Shown here piece after piece: positions 16,249 through 33,013 of a DNA stretch of 64,000 bases; position 1 is the stretch's first letter; each line of letters opens with the position of its first letter. Source of the stretch: Kutzneria sp. CA-103260. GTDB lineage: Bacteria; Actinomycetota; Actinomycetes; Mycobacteriales; Pseudonocardiaceae. The DNA lies in NCBI RefSeq assembly GCF_018263855.1, contig NZ_CP073318.1, positions 11,222,001 to 11,286,000 of the forward strand, in the 5' to 3' direction. The translations under genes were made by a program, and so were the position numbers. A model generated the notes under the pieces. The model was given only the letters and a program-made list of their open reading frames with translations. It was not told the origin of the DNA and did not search any database.

Positions 16249-16929
16249 ATGAGTAACGGACAGGTCTTAGAGGCGATGCCGTCCACCGTCGACATCGACG
16301 ACGGCTACGAGCACATCTTCAAGTCATTCTTCGAGCGCTATGGGATGTGCATGGCGGTGCTCGACCGACGGCTGCGTGTGCAGATCGCGAACTCCGACCT
16401 GCTGGAGCAGCTCGGCACGGATCCCTCGGAACTCAACGGCCAGCAGCTGCACGACTACTTCCATCCGTCGGTCCGCACGCACCTGCGCGGACAGTTCCGC
16501 CGGCTCGTCGAGGGCTACCGGACCCGGTTCACCGACCGCGTGGTGGCGATCCCGCTGGGCAAGCCCGCCTTCTCCGGCGAGCTGACCAGCATCGCGGTGC
16601 AGACCGACATCGGCCAGATCAGCAACATCATCACCTTCATCCGGCCGGAGCGGGTGGCGACCGACTCCCAGCGGGCCATCGCCCAGAACAAGAAGCTGCT
16701 GAGCAAGCTGGACGCCCGGATCCTCGAGGGCGTGGCGATGGGGACCGGCACCGTGCGGCTGGCCAGCGACCTGTTCCTGTCCCGGCAGGGCGTCGAGTAC
16801 CACGTGAGCACCATGCTGCGCCGGTTCAAGGTGCCCAACCGGGCGGCGCTGGTGTCGAAGTCCTACTCGATCGGCATCCTGTCGGTGGGCGTCTGGCCGC
16901 CGCACGTGCCGGCCGAGTACATCAAATGA
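16249..16929 (+). CDS. PAS-LuxR regulator (PimM type), contains a TTA codon
   Basis: Transcription factor with an N-terminal PAS sensor domain (about residues 20-130) and a C-terminal LuxR-like helix-turn-helix (about 155-226), the architecture of PimM and its relatives, which activate polyene macrolide genes. The C-terminal block is distinctive: LSRQGVEYHVSTMLRRFKVP followed by NRAALV and WPPHVPAEYIK, close to my memory of the PimM ending. The 226 aa form starts at ATG 16249, six bases after a GGGGG ribosome site; a GTG at 16231 is in frame but has no such site. Codon 7 is TTA (16267-16269), suggesting bldA-type translational control. The gene converges on rmlB and their stop ends overlap by eight bases. 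A PimM-type operator (CTVGGGAWWTCCCBAG) was not found in this window. Confidence 0.92.
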   Translation: MSNGQVLEAMPSTVDIDDGYEHIFKSFFERYGMCMAVLDRRLRVQIANSDLLEQLGTDPSELNGQQLHDYFHPSVRTHLRGQFRRLVEGYRTRFTDRVVAIPLGKPAFSGELTSIAVQTDIGQISNIITFIRPERVATDSQRAIAQNKKLLSKLDARILEGVAMGTGTVRLASDLFLSRQGVEYHVSTMLRRFKVPNRAALVSKSYSIGILSVGVWPPHVPAEYIK

Positions 16930-17908
16930 GGGCTGCTCGCTTCTTGAGCGGCTCCCACCAGTCGCGGTTCTCCTTGTACCAGGCCACGGTGTCGGCCAGG
17001 CCCTGCTCGAACGGCACCTGCGGGGCGTAGCCCAGCTCGGTGGAGATCTTGGTGATGTCCACCGAGTAGCGGCGGTCGTGGCCCTTGCGGTCAGCGACCT
17101 TCTCCACGTAGCTCCAGTCGCGGCCGGTGGCCTCGAGCAGCTTCTCGGTGAGCTCCTTGTTGGTGAGCTCGGTGCCGCCGCCGATGTTGTAGATCTCGCC
17201 CGCCCGACCCTTCTCGGCGACGAGCTGGATGCCGCGGCAGTGGTCGTCGACGTGCAGCCAGTCACGCACGTTGAGGCCGTCCCCGTACAGGGGCACCAAC
17301 TTGGCGTCGATCAGGTTGGTGACGAACAGCGGGATGACCTTCTCGGGGAAGTGGTAGGTCCCGTAGTTGTTGGAGCAGCGCGTGATGCACACCGGCAGGC
17401 CGTGCGTGCGGAAGTAGGAACGGGCGATCAGGTCCGAGCCGGCCTTGGCCGCCGAGTACGGCGAGTTCGGCTCCAGCGGGAAGGTCTCGGGCCAGGAGCC
17501 CTCGTCGATGGTGCCGTAGACCTCGTCGGTGGAGATGTGCACGAACTTGCCGACGCCGGCCTCCAGCGCGCCCTGCAGCAGCGTCTGTGTCCCCAGCACA
17601 TTGGTGCGGATGAACTCCACGGACCCCTGGATGGAGCGGTCGACGTGGGACTCGGCGGCGAAGTGGACGACGACGTCCACGCCGGCCATGAGCTTGCCGA
17701 CGAGTTCGGCGTCGCAGATGTCGCCATGCACGAAGCGCAGTCGGGGATTGTCGGCGACGGGGGCGAGGTTCGCCCTGTTGCCGGCGTAGGTCAGCTTGTC
17801 CAGCACGACGACCTCGGCGTCGGCGTAGGCCGGGTAGTGACCGCCGAGCACCTTGCGCACGTAGTTGGACCCGATGAAGCCGGCCCCGCCTGTGACCAGG
17901 ATCTGCAT
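16922..17908 (-). CDS. rmlB: dTDP-glucose 4,6-dehydratase
   Basis: Converts dTDP-D-glucose to dTDP-4-keto-6-deoxy-D-glucose, the committed step to the 6-deoxysugar of the glycosylated product. The 328 aa protein is a full-length extended SDR: NAD-binding TGGAGFIGSNYV at residues 6-17, the dehydratase active-site segment STDEVYG with the Thr-Asp-Glu triad, and the YxxxK pair in SPYSAAKAG. NNYGTYHFPEKVIP and GDGLNVRDWLHVDDH are further family signatures. It is divergent from the 3,5-epimerase gene and convergent with the PAS-LuxR gene. The ATG is at 17906-17908, preceded by a GAGAG-like ribosome site. Together with rmlA and the epimerase it supplies the sugar for the cluster glycosyltransferases. 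Confidence 0.95.
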   Translation of the reverse strand: MQILVTGGAGFIGSNYVRKVLGGHYPAYADAEVVVLDKLTYAGNRANLAPVADNPRLRFVHGDICDAELVGKLMAGVDVVVHFAAESHVDRSIQGSVEFIRTNVLGTQTLLQGALEAGVGKFVHISTDEVYGTIDEGSWPETFPLEPNSPYSAAKAGSDLIARSYFRTHGLPVCITRCSNNYGTYHFPEKVIPLFVTNLIDAKLVPLYGDGLNVRDWLHVDDHCRGIQLVAEKGRAGEIYNIGGGTELTNKELTEKLLEATGRDWSYVEKVADRKGHDRRYSVDITKISTELGYAPQVPFEQGLADTVAWYKENRDWWEPLKKRAALI

Positions 17909-18122
17909 GGTTCAGCTCTCTTCGTTGGTGTGCAACAGAGATGTGATGCCGCTGACGTCCACATCGGACAGTCGGTCGCGGGTGAGGAGTGCCGTGACGT
18001 CGGCGGTAGTGTGAGACGCGGAGATCCGGTCACCGCCGGCTACCAGCCGGGAACTGGCAAAACACTCACACCGGCTGTGCTGGCGGCCGCCGGGGTTGTG
18101 AGTCCGGCTACCTTTCGTGCTC
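17909..18122. promoter_or_regulatory. Divergent rmlB / epimerase promoter region
   Basis: Contains an ACTCACA/TGTGAGT inverted repeat (18064-18070 and 18097-18103), a further GTGTGAG copy at 18009-18015, and a CCGGCT/AGCCGG hairpin (18036-18050). CCGGGGTT at 18090-18097 weakly resembles the G-rich boxes. Promoter boxes were not assigned. The repeated TGTGAG words suggest a shared operator for the two divergent sugar genes. Confidence 0.4.
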
Positions 18123-18701
18123 ATGAAGGTACGTGAACTCGCGATCGAGGGCGCGCTCGAATTCAGCCCGACGGTGTTTTCCGACAAACGCGGGCTCTTC
18201 GTTTCCCCGCTCCAGGAACCGGCCTTCTCGGACGCGACCGGAGCGCCCTTCCGGCTGGCCCGGACCTTTCACAACACCTCGCACCGCGGGGTCGTGCGCG
18301 GCATCCACTTCACCACCGCACCGCCCGGCTGCGCCAAGTACATCCACTGCGCCCGGGGCCGGGCGCTGAACTTCGTGGTCGACCTGCGGGACGGCTCGCC
18401 GACCTTCGGCCGGTGGGACGCCGTCGACCTCGACGAGGTGTCCTACCGGGCCATCTACCTGGCCAGCGGCCTCGGCCACGCCTTCGTCTCACTTGAGGAC
18501 GACACCAGCATGGCGTTCCTGTGCTCGGCCCCGTACCGGGCGGACGACGAGCTCTCGGTCAACCCGCTGGACCCGGAGATCGGCCTGCCCGTGCCCGCGG
18601 GCATCGACCCGGTGCGGTCGGACCGGGACACCGTCGCGCCGACCCTGGCGCAGGCGCTGGCCCAGGGCCTGCTGCCCAAGCTCGCGGACTGCCGCGCCTG
18701 A
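18123..18701 (+). CDS. dTDP-4-keto-6-deoxyglucose 3,5-epimerase (RmlC-like)
   Basis: Cupin-fold sugar epimerase acting after RmlB, giving dTDP-4-keto-L-rhamnose or a 3-epimer. The 192 aa product shows the family features: SDKRGLFVSP near the N-terminus, RGIHFTTAP (usual form RGLHYQ) with the catalytic His, KYIHCARGRALNFVVDLR, the catalytic Tyr region (EVSYRAIYLASGLGHAF), and a C-terminal NPLDPEIGLP. The RGIHF variant and late divergence place it among antibiotic-cluster epimerases (EvaD/NovW type) rather than housekeeping RmlC, so 3-only epimerisation is possible. I chose ATG 18123; GTG 18117 is also in frame. It is divergent from rmlB. No 4-ketoreductase follows, so the final sugar cannot be read from this window. 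Confidence 0.88.
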   Translation: MKVRELAIEGALEFSPTVFSDKRGLFVSPLQEPAFSDATGAPFRLARTFHNTSHRGVVRGIHFTTAPPGCAKYIHCARGRALNFVVDLRDGSPTFGRWDAVDLDEVSYRAIYLASGLGHAFVSLEDDTSMAFLCSAPYRADDELSVNPLDPEIGLPVPAGIDPVRSDRDTVAPTLAQALAQGLLPKLADCRA

Positions 18702-18841
18702 CCGGCCGACCGTGAACCGGTCCGGATTTTGGGGGTTCGACCAGACTCGGACCGCTCGCCGGCCGGATGACCGCTCTTGGCGCCGATGATCGCACCCGCT
18801 GGACCAAGCACAGATCGCCGACAAGACGGTAGGTACGGGCA
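18702..18841 (+). promoter_or_regulatory. rmlA upstream region with a G-rich box
   Basis: TTTTGGGGGTTCGA at 18727-18740 lies about 100 bases before rmlA and matches the TTGGGGGTTCC box before the thioesterase gene. This is a plausible activator site for the operon from rmlA through the P450. TAGGTA-like bases just before the GTG are the only weak ribosome site. Confidence 0.45.
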
Positions 18842-19714
18842 GTGAAGGGAATCATTCTCGCCGGCGGCAGCGGAACGCGTCTGCACCCGGCGACTCTCGG
18901 GGTGTCCAAGCAGCTGATGCCCATCTACGACAAGCCGATGGTGTACTACCCGCTGTCGGTGCTCATGCTCGCCGACATCCAGGACATCCTGCTCATCTCG
19001 ACGCCGACCGACCTGCCGCTGTTCGAGCGCCTGCTCGGTGACGGATCCGAGCTGGGCCTGCGGATCAGCTACGCGGTGCAGCCCAGCCCGGACGGCCTGC
19101 CGCAGGCGTTCACCATCGGCGCCGACCACATCGGCGACGACTCGGTGGCGCTGATCCTGGGCGACAACGTCTTCCACGGCCCCGGTTTCTCCGAGCTGCT
19201 GGCCAACACCGCGCGCAGCCTGGACGGCGCGGTGCTGTTCGGCTACTCGGTGGCCGACCCGGAGCGCTACGGCGTGGGCGAGGTGGACGCCAACGGCAAG
19301 CTGATCTCCATCGAGGAGAAGCCCGCGCAGCCCAAGAGCAACCGCGCGATCACCGGGCTCTACTTCTTCGACAACGACGTCGTGGAGATCGCCCGCGGCC
19401 TCAAGCCCTCGGCCCGCGGCGAGCTGGAGATCACCGACGTGATCCGCGCCTACCAGGCCCGCGACAAGGTGCACGTGGTCGACCTCGGCCGCGGCTTCGC
19501 GTGGCTGGACACGGGAATGCACGACGCGCTGCTGGAGGCCTCGCAGTACGTGCAGACCCTGCAGAACCGGCAGGGCGTCGGCATCGCGTGCCTGGAGGAG
19601 ATCGCGATGCGGATGGGCTTCATCAGCGCCGACGAGTGCTACCGGCTCGGCGAGAAGCTGGCCAAGTCCGGGTACGGCAAGTACCTGATGACCGTCGCCG
19701 GCGCCGGCGCCTGA
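18842..19714 (+). CDS. rmlA: Glucose-1-phosphate thymidylyltransferase
   Basis: Makes dTDP-D-glucose from glucose-1-phosphate and dTTP, the first step of the cluster's deoxysugar pathway. The 290 aa protein is a full-length short-form RmlA: nucleotide-binding GGSGTRLHPAT (residues 8-18), KQLMPIYDKPMVYYP, the metal-binding LGDNVFHG, EEKPAQPKSNRAITGLYFFD, and the end-helix VGIACLEEIAMRMGFI. It starts with GTG (18842) on a weak ribosome site and begins a run of four closely spaced genes: 16 bases to the first glycosyltransferase, then overlapping starts up to the P450. With rmlB and the epimerase divergent nearby, three of the four steps toward dTDP-L-rhamnose are represented. Assignment is firm. 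Confidence 0.95.
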   Translation: MKGIILAGGSGTRLHPATLGVSKQLMPIYDKPMVYYPLSVLMLADIQDILLISTPTDLPLFERLLGDGSELGLRISYAVQPSPDGLPQAFTIGADHIGDDSVALILGDNVFHGPGFSELLANTARSLDGAVLFGYSVADPERYGVGEVDANGKLISIEEKPAQPKSNRAITGLYFFDNDVVEIARGLKPSARGELEITDVIRAYQARDKVHVVDLGRGFAWLDTGMHDALLEASQYVQTLQNRQGVGIACLEEIAMRMGFISADECYRLGEKLAKSGYGKYLMTVAGAGA

Positions 19715-19730
19715 GAGGAGGACAAACCCC

Positions 19731-20942
19731 ATGTCGGGCAGGCACATCGCCGTTTTCAACTTCCCCGCGCACGGGCACGTCAACCCGTCGCTGCCGGTGG
19801 TCGCCGAGTTGGTGCGCCGGGGGCATCGGGTCAGCTACTTCATCCCGGAGAACTACCACGACGCTGTCGCCGCGACCGGCGCGACCCCGGTCGCCTACGT
19901 CTCGTCCGCGCCCACCGACTGGTCGGCCGAGCGGATCCCGGCCGTCATGACCCCGGAGGTCGTCTACAAGGCGCTGCGGTTCCAGGTGGACGAGGGCTTC
20001 GCGCCGTTGTCGGTGGCCGAGCAGCGGCTGGCCGACGACCGGCCCGATCTGATCATCTACGACCAGGTCGCCTTCCACGCCGGAAAGCTGTTGGCCCGCA
20101 AGTGGAACGTGCCGGCGGTGATGGCGTGCACGACGTTCGCGGCCAATGAGCTGTACTCGCCGTACGCGAACATGTCGGCGGACTTCCCGGTGGACATCGA
20201 CCCGAACCACCCGGACCTGGCGGAGATGGCGAAGGTGACGCCGGCGGTGCTGGCCGAGCACGACCTGCCGATTGAGGAGTTCGCCGCCCGCAACGAGAAG
20301 GCCGCGCTGGTCTACCTTCCCCGGTCCTTCCAGCTGGGCCAGGAGCACTTCGACGACAGCTACGCGTTTGTCGGCCCGTCGCTGGCCGAGGGCGGCCGGC
20401 ACGACGACACCGACTGGACGCCGCCGACCGACGGCCGTCCGCTGCTGCTGATCACCATGGGCAGCCATGACTACGAGAACCGGCTCCAGTTCTACCGCGA
20501 CTGCGTCACCGCGTTCGCTGATTCCCCGTGGCACGTGGTGATGGCCGTCGGCAAGCGGATCGACATTGCCGAGCTGGGGCCGCTGCCGCCGCATTTCGAG
20601 GTTCACTCGTGGGTGCCGCAGCCGGCGATTCTGGCTCACGCCAAGGCGTTTCTCGCCCACGGCGGGATGGGCAGCGTGATGGAGGCGCTCAGCAACGGGG
20701 TCACTCCCGTTGTGCTGCCCAAGCTCGCCGAGCAGGGGCTGATCGCCGACCAGGTGGTCGCGCTCGGCGTCGGCCGCAAGATCGCGCCGACCGAGGTCAG
20801 CCCGGCCCGGCTGCGCGCGGCGGTCGACGAGTTGGCCGCGGACGAGCTGGCCCAGCAGCGGGCGCGGCAGCTGAGCGCGGACATCCGCGCGGCCGGTGGC
20901 GCGCTCGCGGCGGCCGACGCGGTCGAGGCTGTGCTGGCATGA
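19731..20942 (+). CDS. Macrolide-family glycosyltransferase 1 (OleD-like, GT1)
   Basis: Cytoplasmic GT-B glycosyltransferase that attaches a sugar to the polyketide. The 403 aa protein resembles the OleD/OleI macrolide group: FPAHGHVNPSLPVVAELVRR near the N-terminus carries the catalytic-base histidine; RLADDRPDLIIYD and ARKWNVPAVMA follow; the C-terminal donor domain has EVHSWVPQPAIL, HGGMGSVMEALSNGVTPVV (with the donor-binding His) and EQGLIADQV. An AGAGGAGGA site precedes the ATG at 19731. The stop overlaps the next glycosyltransferase's ATG by four bases. Members of this group use either UDP-hexoses (self-resistance enzymes such as OleD) or dTDP-deoxysugars; adjacency to rmlA favours the latter, but the donor is not proven. 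No DesVIII-type helper gene is present. Confidence 0.9.
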   Translation: MSGRHIAVFNFPAHGHVNPSLPVVAELVRRGHRVSYFIPENYHDAVAATGATPVAYVSSAPTDWSAERIPAVMTPEVVYKALRFQVDEGFAPLSVAEQRLADDRPDLIIYDQVAFHAGKLLARKWNVPAVMACTTFAANELYSPYANMSADFPVDIDPNHPDLAEMAKVTPAVLAEHDLPIEEFAARNEKAALVYLPRSFQLGQEHFDDSYAFVGPSLAEGGRHDDTDWTPPTDGRPLLLITMGSHDYENRLQFYRDCVTAFADSPWHVVMAVGKRIDIAELGPLPPHFEVHSWVPQPAILAHAKAFLAHGGMGSVMEALSNGVTPVVLPKLAEQGLIADQVVALGVGRKIAPTEVSPARLRAAVDELAADELAQQRARQLSADIRAAGGALAAADAVEAVLA

Positions 20943-22174
20943 CCGAGCGCCGGCGACTGCACGTCGCGTTCCTGCCCTATCCGGCGCACGGGCACACCCC
21001 GCCGATGCTGCCGCTGGTCGCGGAGATGGTCCGCCGCGGGCACCGGGTCACGTGCTTCACCTCGCCGGCCTTCCTGGAGCGGGTCGAGGCCACCGGCGCC
21101 CGGCCCGTGCTCTACGGGGCCGAGCTGGAGACCCGGCCGGCCAAGGACTGGTTCACCGTCGACGAGGTGTGCTGGATGATGACCGACCTGGTGAACAACA
21201 CCATGGCGGTCGCGCCGGGCATCGACGCCGAGTTCGCCGAGGACTGGCCCGATGTCATCGCCTACGACACGACCCTGTGGGCGCCGGGCCGGTTCACCAC
21301 CTGGCGGGCCCGCGACACCGTGGTCCAGATGATCGCCACCTTCGCGTCCAACGAGCACTTCTCGATGGCCGCCGACGGGGGCAAGGTGGCCGGCGAGGGC
21401 GGCACCGACCCGGGCGAGATCGACCCCAACCACCCCGGCCTGGTCGAACTGGGCCGCCTGCTGGACAAGTTCTCCGGCGACTACGGCGTGCCCGCCGACG
21501 CGATCGACGGGCTGTTGGAGGGTTTCGACGAGTTCAGCCTCGTTTTTGTGCCACGAGAGCTCCAGCCGGCCGGCGACACCTTCGGCGACAGCCACGTTTT
21601 TGTCGGCTCCCTGCTGAGCGAGTCGTCGGCGGACCAGGGCTGGCGGCCGCCGGCCAATGGCCGGCCGGTGGTGCTGGTGTCCCTGGGCACCACGGTCAAC
21701 CGCGGCCCGGAGTTCTTCCGGGACACCATGCGGGCCATGGCCGACCTGCCGTGGCACGTGGTGATGACCATGGGCAACAAGGTGAATCCCGACGAGCTGG
21801 GCGAGTTGCCCGACAACGTCGAGGTGCACAAGTGGATTCCGCTCGACGATGTGCTGCGGCACGCCAGCCTGCTGGTGTGCCAGGGCGGCATGGGCACCGT
21901 GCTGCAGTCGCTGTGGCACGGCGTGCCGATGATCGTGGTGCCCCATCACGGCGAGCAGAAGCTCAACGCCGACCGGCTCGACGAGCTGGGCCTGGCCCGG
22001 GTGCTGTCCCAGGAGCAGGTCAGCCCGCGGGCGCTGCGTGAGCTCGCGCTGGAACTGATCGACGACACCGAGATGCTGCGCCGGGTGGCGAAGATGCGTG
22101 ACGTCGTTCGCGACAGCGGCGGTGTCCGGCTGGCCGCCGACACCCTCGAAGCACGCGCCACGGGAGGGCGATGA
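20939..22174 (+). CDS. Macrolide-family glycosyltransferase 2 (OleD-like, GT1)
   Basis: Second GT-B glycosyltransferase of the cluster, 411 aa, paralogous to its upstream neighbour. It has FLPYPAHGHTPPMLPLVAEM with the catalytic histidine, RPVVLVSLGTTVN at the interdomain region and EVHKWIPLDDVL. The donor loop reads CQGGMGTVLQSLWHGVPMIV: Gln replaces the histidine that normally binds the nucleotide diphosphate. The residue change may alter donor preference or reduce activity. The true start is ATG 20939, overlapping the previous stop (ATGA); the frame is open far upstream (to 20528) but that part lies inside the first glycosyltransferase gene. The stop overlaps the P450 start by four bases. 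Two such genes suggest two sugars, or a sugar and a resistance glucose. Confidence 0.9.
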   Translation: MTERRRLHVAFLPYPAHGHTPPMLPLVAEMVRRGHRVTCFTSPAFLERVEATGARPVLYGAELETRPAKDWFTVDEVCWMMTDLVNNTMAVAPGIDAEFAEDWPDVIAYDTTLWAPGRFTTWRARDTVVQMIATFASNEHFSMAADGGKVAGEGGTDPGEIDPNHPGLVELGRLLDKFSGDYGVPADAIDGLLEGFDEFSLVFVPRELQPAGDTFGDSHVFVGSLLSESSADQGWRPPANGRPVVLVSLGTTVNRGPEFFRDTMRAMADLPWHVVMTMGNKVNPDELGELPDNVEVHKWIPLDDVLRHASLLVCQGGMGTVLQSLWHGVPMIVVPHHGEQKLNADRLDELGLARVLSQEQVSPRALRELALELIDDTEMLRRVAKMRDVVRDSGGVRLAADTLEARATGGR

Positions 22175-23406
22175 TGGACGAACCGATGTACGGGCTGCCC
22201 ACCGAGCGCGCCAATCCGTTCGACCCGCCGGAGGTCTACCGGGAGCTTCGGGACCGCTGCCCGGTCAGCAGGATGCGGATGCCGGTCAGCCTGGACGGCC
22301 AGGACGGCTGGCTGGTCACCGGGCTGGACGAGGCGCGGGCGGTGCTGGCCGACAACCGGTTCAGCCACCGCAAGGAACTGGTCTCGCTGGCCATCCCGTC
22401 ACCGATCCCGTTGGGGGACCACAAGTACGAGCCGACCCCGGCCGCGCCGGGCGCCTTCATCGCCATGGACCCGCCTGAGCACGGCCGCTACCGGCGCATG
22501 CTCACCGGCCACTTCACCGTGCGCCGGGTGCGGGAACTCGAACCGCTCATGGAGCGGGTGGCTGGCCGCTACCTGGACGAGATGGCCGCCGCCGGCGGCC
22601 CGGTGGACCTGGTTTCCGCTTTCGCCCACCCGTTTCCCATCGACATGATGTGTGAGCTGGTGGGGGTGCCGGAGTGGGCGCGCCAGCCCGCCGTCGACCA
22701 TCTGGCCATGGTGGCGCGCACGTCCTACACCATGGAAGAGATCATGGCGGCGATCACCGAGCTGCCGGTCATCCTGACCAGGCTGATCGAGGACGCCAAG
22801 GCCGCGCCGGCCGGCGACGACATGCTCAGCGCGCTGGTCCGGCTGCCGGACGTGACCGACGAGGAACTGGTCAGTCTACTGTGGACGGTGCTGGGCGGCG
22901 GCTTCGACACCAGCGGCAACATGCTGGCGCTGGGCACGTTCGCGTTGCTGGAGCACCCCGACCAGCTGGCCAGGCTGCGGGCCGAGCCGGAGCTGCTGGA
23001 CAACGCGATCGAGGAGCTGCTGCGCTACCTGACGATCTCCCAGTTCGGCGCGAGCCGGGCGGCGCTGGAGGACGTGGAGATCGGCGGGCAGCTGATCGAG
23101 AAGGGCCAGACCGTGGCGGTCGGCCTGCCGGCCGCCAACCGCGACCCGAACAAGTTCCCCGATCCCGACCGGCTCGACATCTGCCGGTCCACCCAGGGGC
23201 ATCTCGCCTTCGGGCACGGCGTCCACCAGTGCCTGGGCCAGAACCTGGCGCGGATGACGCTGCGCGTCGGCTACCGCATGCTGTTCGACCGCTTCCCGAC
23301 GCTGCGTCTGGCCACGCCGGCGAGCGAGGTGCCCACCGGCGGGGACCTCGTGCACTACGGCGTGCACAAGTTGATGGTCACCTGGGACGAGCCGGATCAC
23401 GCATGA
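22171..23406 (+). CDS. Cytochrome P450 monooxygenase
   Basis: Heme enzyme that probably hydroxylates or epoxidises the polyketide after assembly. The 411 aa protein has all class I bacterial P450 marks: MDPPEHGRYRRMLTGHF in the C-helix region, the I-helix oxygen-binding segment LGGGFDTSGN with the Asp-Thr pair, the K-helix ExxR motif in EELLRYL, and the heme loop FGHGVHQCLGQNLAR with Cys354. It needs ferredoxin and reductase from elsewhere; none is in the window. ATG 22171 overlaps the glycosyltransferase stop by four bases (a second ATG follows directly) and has a GGGAGG ribosome site. It is the last gene of the rmlA operon before a strong hairpin. The position it oxidises cannot be read from sequence. 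Confidence 0.93.
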   Translation: MMDEPMYGLPTERANPFDPPEVYRELRDRCPVSRMRMPVSLDGQDGWLVTGLDEARAVLADNRFSHRKELVSLAIPSPIPLGDHKYEPTPAAPGAFIAMDPPEHGRYRRMLTGHFTVRRVRELEPLMERVAGRYLDEMAAAGGPVDLVSAFAHPFPIDMMCELVGVPEWARQPAVDHLAMVARTSYTMEEIMAAITELPVILTRLIEDAKAAPAGDDMLSALVRLPDVTDEELVSLLWTVLGGGFDTSGNMLALGTFALLEHPDQLARLRAEPELLDNAIEELLRYLTISQFGASRAALEDVEIGGQLIEKGQTVAVGLPAANRDPNKFPDPDRLDICRSTQGHLAFGHGVHQCLGQNLARMTLRVGYRMLFDRFPTLRLATPASEVPTGGDLVHYGVHKLMVTWDEPDHA

Positions 23407-23445
23407 CGGGGCATCGTCTGTAGTGATCCTGCTAGAGCCCACCTT

Positions 23446-23477
23446 CACGCCGGCCCCGCACCAGTGGGGCCGGCGTG
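23446..23477 (+). terminator. Strong hairpin between P450 and PKS-1
   Basis: A perfect 12-base stem (CACGCCGGCCCC at 23446-23457, complement at 23466-23477) with an eight-base loop follows the P450 stop by 39 bases. There is no T-tract. It likely ends the tailoring operon, which would mean PKS-1 has its own promoter in the remaining 107 bases; an AAGGAG site (23569-23574) precedes the PKS-1 ATG. Confidence 0.65.
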
Positions 23478-23584
23478 ATACTGCGGCCATGCCCGCGAAG
23501 CTGCCCTGCCCTCCCTGTTCCCGCGTCTGTGTCGGCGGCGAGAAGCCCACGTCGTCGCCGGCTGCCCCAAGGAGCTGACTTCAG

Positions 23585-33005
<9,421 letters not shown>

Positions 33006-33013
<8 letters not shown>

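Noticed and set aside
20528..20938. N-terminal extension of glycosyltransferase 2
   Set aside because: This part is an alternative frame inside glycosyltransferase 1; the conserved GT-B N-terminus begins at ATG 20939.
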